64,000 nt of DNA from Eriocheir sinensis. Lineage: Eukaryota > Arthropoda > Malacostraca > Decapoda > Varunidae. The notes beneath the pieces were generated by a model. That model had not been told where the DNA came from and ran no database searches. It was given only the letters and a program-made list of their open reading frames with translations. This document shows, in pieces, positions 55,336-64,000 of the stretch. Both the position numbers and the translations under genes were made by a program. Position 1 is the stretch's first letter; the number at the start of each line of letters is the position of its first letter. The stretch spans positions 476,001 to 540,000 of the forward strand of contig NW_026111743.1 in assembly GCF_024679095.1 (NCBI RefSeq), in the 5' to 3' direction.

Positions 55336-58300
55336 ATTATATATATTTTTATTGATATTTGCGTTATTTATGTGTATTTTGTATATGTTTTCTCATAGAA
55401 ATATACATTATTTTATTGGTATTTTGTCTATTTATTTTGATACGAATTACATGACTATTTGCTTATTTTGTACATTTTTTTTATACGTATTTACATTATT
55501 TAATGTGTATTTTGTTTATATATTTTTATACAAATTTACGATATTATATGTGTATTTGTATAAGTATTTTGATACAAATTTACATTATTTTATGTATTTT
55601 GTATATATATTTCAATTCAAATTTAGCTTATTTTATGTGTATTTTGTATATCTATTTATTTTAATACAAAATCAAATATTTTATGTTTTTTCGTATATAT
55701 ATTTTTATAAAAAAAAAAGCGTTATTTTATGGGTATTTTGCATCTTAATTTTCATACAAATTTACATTATTTTATTAATATTTTCTGTATTTATTTTCTG
55801 TATACGATTTTACATTATTTTATTTGTGTTTTGTATATAGTTTTTTTTATACATATTTACATTATTTAATGTGTTTTTTGTATATATATTTGATATAAAT
55901 TTACGTTATTTTAAGTCAATATGTTTATATATTTTCATTCAAATTTACATTATTTTATGTGTATTTTGTATATGTATTTCAATACAAATTTACCTAATTT
56001 TATATGTTTTTTGTATATTTATTTTCATATAAGTTTAAATTATTTTTGTGTATTTTTGTATATAGTTTTATACAAATTTAGGTTATTTTATGTGTATTTT
56101 GTATATCTATTTTCATACAAATACACATTCTTTTCATGATATTTTGTTTATTTATTTTGACATGAATTAACATTATTTAATGTGTATTTTGTATATATAT
56201 TTTTATACGTATTTACATTATCTCAAGTGTATTTTGTATATATATTTCTATAGAAATCTACGTTATTTTATGTGTATTCGTAGATATATTTTGAAACAAA
56301 TTTACATTGTTTTATGTGTATTTTGCATATTTTTTCAATACAAATTTACCTTATTGTATGTGCATTTTGTATATTAATTTTAATATAAATTTGATTAATC
56401 TATGTGTATTTTTGTATATGTATTTTTATAAAAATATGCTTTATTTTATGGGTATTTTGCATCTTTATTTTCATACAAATTTACATTATTTTATTGATAT
56501 TCTGTGTATTTATTTTGATATGATTTTACATTATTCTATGTGTATTTTGTATATATATTTTATATAAAATGTATTTGTTTTCATTTCATACAAATCTACA
56601 TTATTTTATGTGTTTTTAGTACATGTATTTAAATACAAATTTAACTAATTACATGTGTATTTTGTATATCTATTTTGTATGTATATTTTCATAGAAATTT
56701 ACTCTATTTTATGAGTATTCCTATATATATTTTGATACAAATTTACATTATTGATGTGTATTTTGCATATCTATTTCAATACAAATTTACTTTATTGTAC
56801 GTGCATTTTGTATATTTATTTTAATACAAATTTAATTATTATATATGTATTTTTGTATATATATTTTTATGCAAATATGCGTTATTATATGGATATTTTG
56901 CATCTTTATTTTCATACAAATTTACATTATTTTATTGATATTCTCTTTATTTATTTTGATACGATTTAACATTATTCTGTGTGTATTTTGTATATATTTT
57001 TTTTTATACATATTTACATTATTTAATGTTCATTTTGTATATATATTTTATCCAAATTTACATTATTTTATGTGTATTTGTTTATATATTTTCATACAAA
57101 TTTACATTATTTTATGTGTTTTTTGTATATATATTTTTCTATGTATTTAAATTATTTTATGTGTATTTTGTATATACATTTTCATAAAAAAATTACGTTA
57201 TTTTATTGTGTGTATAAGTATATATTTTGATACAAATTTCATACAAATTCATGTTATTTAATGTGTATTTGTATATATATTTTCATACAAATTTATATTA
57301 TTTTATGTGTATTTTTTCATATATTTCATTACAAATCTACCTTATTTTATGTTTATTTTGTATATTTATTTCATTCAATTTTAAATTATTTTATGTGTAT
57401 ATTTGTATTTGTATATAGGTTATTTTATGTGTATTTTGTATATATATTTTCATCCAAGATTACATTATTTTATTGGTATTTCTTAATTTAATTCGATACA
57501 AATTTAGATTATTTCATAGGTATTTTGTATAAATATTTTTATACTCATTTACATTATCTAATGTGTGTTTTGTATATATATTTTTATGCAAACTTATTTT
57601 ATGTTCATTTTTGTACATATATTTTTATAGAAATTTGCGTTATTTTATGTATATTGTTTTATATAAATTTACGTTATTTTATGTGCATTTTGTATATTTA
57701 TATTTATACAAATACACATTCTTTTATTGGTATACTGTTTATTTACATTTATACGAATTTACATTATTTTATGTGTATTTTGTATACATTTTTTATACGT
57801 ATTTACTTAATTTTATGTGTATTTTGTATATGTATTTTTATAGAAATCTACGTTATTTTATGTGTATTATTTTTAAACAAATTTACATTATTTTATATGT
57901 ATTTTGCATATCTATTTCAATACAAATTTACCTTATTGTATGTGCATTTTGTATATTTATTTTAATAGAAATTGAAATATTTCATGTGTATTTTGGTATC
58001 AATAATTTAAAAAAAAATGCGTTATTTTATAGGTATTTTGCATCTTAATTTTCATACAAATTTACATTATTTTATTAATATTCTGTGTATATATTTTGAT
58101 ACGATTTTAAATTATTCTATTTGTGTTTTGTATATATTTTTTTATACATATTTACATTATTTAATGTGTATTTTGTATATATATTTCATACAAATTTACG
58201 TTATTGTATGTGTATTTGTTTATATATTTTCTTTCAAATTTACATTATTTTATGTGTATTTTGTATATGTATTTCAATACAAATTAACCTATTTTTAAGT

Positions 58301-59121
58301 GTATTTTGTATATTTGTTTTCATACAAATTTAAATTATTTTTGTGTATTTTTGTATATAGTTTTATACAAATTTAGGTTATTTTATGTACGCATTTACAT
58401 TATTTAATGTGTGTTTTGTATATATATTTTTATCCAAAGTTACTTTATTTTACGTTAATTTTTGGACATATATTTTTATAGAAATTAGCGTTATTTTATA
58501 TGTATTTGTATATGTTTTCTCTTACAAATTTACATTATTTTATTGACATTTTGTTTATTTAGTTTGGTACGAATTACATGATTATATGTGTATTTTGTAC
58601 ATATTTTTTATACGTATTTACATTACTTAATGTGTATTTTGTTTATATATTTTAAACAAATTTACGTTATTATATGTATTTTTATAAATATTTTGATACA
58701 AATTTACATTATTTTATGTATTTTGTATATACATTTCAATTCAAATTTAGCTTATTTTATCTGTATTTTGTATATCTATTTTGATACGAATTTAATTACT
58801 TCTGTGTATTTTTGTATATAGTTTCATACAAATTTACGTTATTTTATGTGGTTTTTTTATATTTATTTACATTGTTTTATTAATATTCTGTGTATTTATT
58901 TTGACACGATTTTACATTATTCTATTTGTGTTTTGTATATATTTTTTTATACATATTTACATTATTTAATGTGTATTTTGTAGATTTTAAAACAAATTTA
59001 CGTTATTTTACGCGCATCTGTTAAAATATTTTGATAAAAATTTACATTATTTTATGTATTTTGAATATATAATTCAATACAAATTTAGTTTATTTTATGT
59101 ATATTTTGTATATCTATTTTC
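55336..59121 (+). repeat. 45-bp satellite array, block 29 (plus)
   Basis: Plus-oriented. The first 500 bp repeat 40640-41120 after the same junction. The marker monomer is near 57405. No gene is seen. Confidence 0.9.
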
Positions 59122-59122
59122 A

Positions 59123-60630
59123 TTCGTATCAAAATAAATAAACAAAATAGCAATAAAATAATGTAAATTTGTATGAGAAAACAAACACAAATACACATAA
59201 AATAACGCAAATTTCTAAAAAAATATATGTACAAAAATGCACATAAAATAAAGTAAATTTGCATAAAAATATATATACAAAACACATATTGAATAATGTA
59301 AATGCGTACATAAAATAACCTAAATTTGTATAAAACTATATACAAAAATACACAAAAATAATTAAAATTTGTATGAAAAGAAATATACAAAATACACATA
59401 AAATTAGGTAAATTTGTTTTGAAATACTTATACAAAATACACATAAAATAATGTAAATTTGATTGAAAATATATAAACAAATACACTTAAAATAACGTAA
59501 ATTTGTATAAAATATATATGCAAGATACACATTAAATAATGTAAATGTGTATAAAAAAATATATACAAAAAAGAAATAGAATAATGTAAAATCCTATCAA
59601 TATAAATACACAGAATATCAATAAAATAATGTAAACTTGTATGAAAAGAAAGATGCAAAATTCCCATAAAATAGCGCATTTTTTATAAAAATATATATAC
59701 CAAAATACACATAAAATATTTAAATTTGTATTGAAATAAATATGCAAAATTCATATACAGTAAGGTAAATATGTATTGAAAGAGATATTCAAAAATACAT
59801 ATAAAACAAAGTAAATTTGTTTCAAAATATATATACGAATACACATAAAATAACGTAGATTTCTATAGAAATATATATACAAAATACACATGAAATTATG
59901 TAAATACGTATAAAAATATATATACAAAATACATATCTAGGTAAATTCGTGTCAAAATAAATAAACAAAATATCATGAAAAGAATGTGTATTTGTATGAA
60001 AATAAATAATAGATAATAAATTTGTATGAAATATATTTGCAAGATACACATTAAATAATGTAAATATGTATAATAAAAATATATACAAAAAACAAATAGA
60101 ATAATGTCAAATCGTATCAAAATAAATACGCCGAATATTAATATTATAATGTAAATTTGTATGAAAATAAAGATACAAAATTCCCATCAAATAGCGCATT
60201 TCTTACAAAAATATATATACCAAAATACACATAAAATATTTAAATTTGTATTAAAATAAATATACAAAATGCACATACAATAAGGTAAACTTGTATTGAA
60301 AGAGATATGCAAAAATACATATAAAACAATGTAAATTTGTTTCAAAATATATATACAAATACACATAAAATAACGTAGATTTCTATAAAAATATATTTAC
60401 AAAATACACATAAAATTGAGTAAATACATATAAAAATAGATATACAAAATACACATAGAATAATGTAAAATTGTTTAAAAAAAAATAAACAGAATATGAA
60501 TAAAATAATGTAAATTTGTATGAAAATAAAAATGCAAAAATACCCTTAAAATAAAGCATATTTTTATAAAAATACATATACAAAAATACACATAGCATAA
60601 TTAAATTTGTATTAAAATTAATATACAAAA
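59123..60630 (-). repeat. 45-bp satellite array, block 30 (minus), holds the empty PLE site
   Basis: Minus-oriented. Positions 59665-59730 read CCCATAAAATAGCGC, TTTTTTATAAAAATATA, TATACCAAAATACAC without a break. This is the uninterrupted form of the monomer split by the PLE. No gene is seen. Confidence 0.9.
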
Positions 60631-60633
60631 TGC

Positions 60634-60925
60634 AAATTTAGGTGATTTTATGTGTATATTGTATATCTATTTTCATACATATACACATTCTTTTATTGAT
60701 ATTTTGTTTATTTATTTTGACACGAATTTACATTATTTAATGTGTATTTTATATATATATATATTTTTATACGTGTTTGCATCATTTGATATGTATTTTG
60801 TATATATATTTCTATAGAAATCTACGTTGATTTATGAGTATTCGTATATAGAAATTGAAATAAATTTACACTGTTTTATGTGTATTTTGCATATTTTTTC
60901 AATACAAATTTACCTTATTGTATAA
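60634..60925 (+). repeat. 45-bp satellite array, block 31 (plus, about 290 bp)
   Basis: A short plus-oriented island of about six monomers in the order seen at 46240-46500. It is bounded by two orientation switches. No gene is seen. Confidence 0.86.
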
Positions 60926-60933
60926 TAAGGTAA

Positions 60934-61770
60934 TGTATTTGTATGAAAATAGATATACAATATACACATAAAATCACCTAAATTTGTATAAAACTATATA
61001 CAAAAATACACAAAAATAATTTTAATTTGTATGAAAATAAATATACAAAATACCCATAAAATTAGGTAAATTTGTATTGAAATACATTTACAAAATACAC
61101 ATAAAATAATGTAAATTTGAATGAAAATATATTAACAAATACACTTAAAATAATGTAAATTTGTATAAAATATATAAAAAAAATACACATTAAATAATGT
61201 AAATATGTATAAAAAAATATATACAAAACACAAATAGAATAATATAAAATCGTATCAAAATAAATACACAGAATATTAATAAAATTATGTAAATTTGTAT
61301 GAAAATTAAGATGCAAAATACACAAAAAATAACGCATTTTTTATAAAAATATATATACCAAGACACACATAAAATATTTGAGTTTGTATTAAAATAAATA
61401 TACAAAATGCACATACAATAAGGTAAATTTGTATTGAAATAGATATGCAAAATACATATAAAACAATGTAATTTTTTTTCAAAATATATAAACGAATACA
61501 CATAAAATAACGTAGATTTCTATGAAAATAAATATACAAAATACACATAAAATGAAGTAAATACGTATAAAAAAATGTATACAAAATACACATAAAATAA
61601 TGTAAACTCGTATCAAAATAAATAAACAAAATACTAATAAAAGAAGGTGTATTGTATAAATATAAATATACATAATACAAATAAAATAACGTAAACTTAT
61701 ATAAAACTCTATGCAAATATACACAAAAGTAATTAAATTTGTGTGAAAATAGATATACAAAATACACGTG
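60934..61770 (-). repeat. 45-bp satellite array, block 32 (minus)
   Basis: Minus-oriented. It ends in the perfect palindrome TACAAAATACAC/GTGTATTTTGTA near 61757-61780. The matching junction near 21484-21507 differs by one base pair. No gene is seen. Confidence 0.88.
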
Positions 61771-61773
61771 TAT

Positions 61774-62685
61774 TTTGTATATTTATTTTCATACAAATTG
61801 AAATTATTTTTGTTTATTTTTTTATATATTTTCATACAAATTTTCGTTATTTTATGTGTATTTTGTATATTTATTTTTTCTACAAATATACGTTCTTTTC
61901 TCTGAATTTTGTTTATTGAATATGAAACGAATTTACCTTATTTTGTATATCTATTTGCATACAAATTAAAATACTTGTGTGTATTTTTGTATATAGTTTT
62001 ATATAAATTTACGTTATTTTATGTGTATTTTGTATATTTACATTTATACAAATAGCCATTCTTTTACTGATATTTTGTTTATTTATTTTGATGCGAATTT
62101 ACATTATTTAATGTGTATTTTGCATATATATTTTTATACGTATTTACATCATTTCATGTGTATTTTGTATATATATTCCTCTAGAAATCAACGTTATTTT
62201 ATGTGTATTCGTATATATATTTTGAAACAAATTTACACTGTTTTATGTGTATTTTGCGTATTTTTTCAATACAAATTTACCTTATTGTATGTGCATTTTG
62301 TATATTAATTTTAATACAAATTTAATTATTCTATGTGTATTTCTGTATATGTATTTTTTTTTTTAATATTTTGCATCTTTTTTTTCATACAAATTTAAAT
62401 TATTTTATTGATATTCTGTGGACTTATTTTGATACGATTTTACATTATTCTATGTGTATTATGTATATATATTTTATACTATGTACGTTATTTTATGTTT
62501 ATATGTTTTCATTTCATTAAAATTTACATTATTTTATATGTGTTTTGTACATGTATTTTAAGACAAATTTAACTAATTATATGTGTATTTTGTATATCTA
62601 TTTTCAAACAAATTGAAATTATTTTTGTGTTTTTTTGGTATAAATTTTTATACAAATTTTCGTTATTTTATGTATATTTTGTAAT
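61774..62685 (+). repeat. 45-bp satellite array, block 33 (plus)
   Basis: Plus-oriented. The first 180 bp equal block 13. Positions 62050-62690 follow the higher-order order seen at 35.9-36.5 kb. No gene is seen. Confidence 0.88.
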
Positions 62686-62705
62686 AATATTATATATATA
62701 ATATT
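62686..62705. repeat. 20-bp palindrome at orientation switch
   Basis: AATATTATATATATAATATT is its own reverse complement and lies exactly between block 33 and block 34. The flanking GTAAT/ATTGTAAT words make the joint look patched. Confidence 0.85.
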
Positions 62706-64000
62706 GTAATAAGTTAAATTTGTATTTAAATAGATGTAAAAAATACATATAAAATAATGTAAATTTGTATGAAATTAAAAGAAATTCACATAAAATAACG
62801 TATATTTGTATAAAATATATATACAAAATATACTTAGAATAATGTAAAATCGTATCAAAATAAATACACAGAATATCAATAAAATAATGTAAATTTGTAT
62901 GAAAATAAAAATGCAAAATATCCATAAAATAAAGATTTTTTTTTTTAAATTACATATACAAAAATACACATAAAATAATTAAATTTGTATTAAAATTATT
63001 ATACAAAATGCACATACAATAAGGTAAATTTGTATTGAAAGAATATGCAAAATACACTTAAAACACTGTATATTTGTTTCAAAATATATATACGAATACA
63101 CATAAAATAACGTAGATTTCTATAGAAATATTTATACAAAAAATTGATGAAATGACGTAAATACCCATAAAAATATATATACACAATACACATTAAATAA
63201 TGTAAACTCGTGTCAAAATAAATAAACAAAATATCAATAAAAGAAAGTGTATTTGTATGAAAATAGATATACAAAATATTCATTAAATATTGTAAATTTG
63301 TATAAATCTCTATACGAAAATACACAAAAAATAATTAAAATTTGTATGGAAATTAATATACAAAATACACATAAAATTAGGTAAATTTGTATTGAAATAC
63401 ATATACAAAATACACATAAAATAATGTAAATTTGAATGAAAATATATAAACAAACACACTTAAAATAACGTAAATTTGTATGAAATATATATACAAAATA
63501 CACATTAAATAATGTAAATATGTATAAAAAAAATATATACAAAAGACAAATAGAATAATGTAAATTTGGATGAAAATAAAGATGCAAAATACCCATAAAA
63601 CAACGCATTTTTATAAAAATATATATACCAAAATACACATAAAATATTTAAATTTGTATTACAATAAATATACAAAATGCACATACAATAAGGTAAATTT
63701 GTATTGAAATAGATATGCAAAATACATATAAAACAATGTAAATTTCTTTCAAAATATATATGAATACACATAAAATAACGTATATTTCTATAAAAATATA
63801 TATACAAAATACACATAAAATGAAGTAAATACGTATAAGAAAATGTATACAAAATACACATAAAATAATGTAAATTCGTATCATAATAAATAAACAAAAT
63901 GCCAATAAAAGAATGTGTACTTGCATAAATATAAATATACAAAATACACATAAAATAACGTAAAATTGTATAAAATTATATAGAAACTAAACAAAAATAA
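62706..64000 (-). repeat. 45-bp satellite array, block 34 (minus), leaves the window
   Basis: Minus-oriented to the window end. Positions 63350-63930 duplicate 28950-29610 in the same orientation, without the TA expansion. No gene is seen. Confidence 0.9.

Overview
The window is eukaryotic, almost certainly animal, repetitive DNA with no ordinary host gene. About 58.6 of its 64 kb is a very AT-rich tandem satellite built from a monomer of about 45 bp. One side of the window (4761-10138) holds a Penelope-like retroelement (PLE) cluster of clearly higher GC content. I see no tRNA, rRNA, CRISPR array, bacterial operon or host exon. PLEs with a GIY-YIG endonuclease are widespread in animals; the species cannot be fixed from this sequence.

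Satellite. The monomer carries landmarks such as TTTACATTATTTTATG, TGTGTATTTTGTATATA and a TACAAA or TACGAA end. Diverged monomer variants recur in a fixed order (blocks of about 13-15 monomers, 0.56-0.68 kb, paired into about 1.24 kb higher-order units). Parts are duplicated again as multi-kb segments. The array changes orientation about 32 times in the window, giving 34 blocks. Several inversion junctions recur, so they were amplified with the array. Ten (TA)n tracts of about 85-190 bp sit at the TA-rich core of monomers. Because 45 is a multiple of 3 and the T-rich strand is poor in stops, the array yields many open frames of 60-280 codons. These are artefacts of the repeat, not genes.

PLE cluster. 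It reads mostly on the minus strand: a 5'-truncated, frameshifted copy (A, 7656-9749), then one complete 842-codon copy (B, 5022-7550), then a short terminal fragment holding only the 5' leader and the first 54 codons (C, 4761-5021). An inverted fragment of about 370 bp (9769-10138, plus strand) lies at the other end, joined to copy A by patched filler sequence. The tandem period is 2627 bp. The spacer of about 100 bp between one stop codon and the next start codon folds as a minimal type I hammerhead ribozyme, present three times with identical sequence. Predicted cleavage is 8 nt before the start codon and would release a 2627-nt unit RNA carrying the whole ORF. Copy B encodes a reverse transcriptase (YIDD) followed by a C-terminal GIY-YIG nuclease with a Cys pair between its two halves, and looks intact.

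How they fit together. The cluster lies inside one satellite monomer whose two halves flank it through (TA)n tracts. Unoccupied versions of the same monomer exist elsewhere in the window (for example 59665-59730), so the pre-insertion site can be read directly. Both element ends share ATAT with the target.
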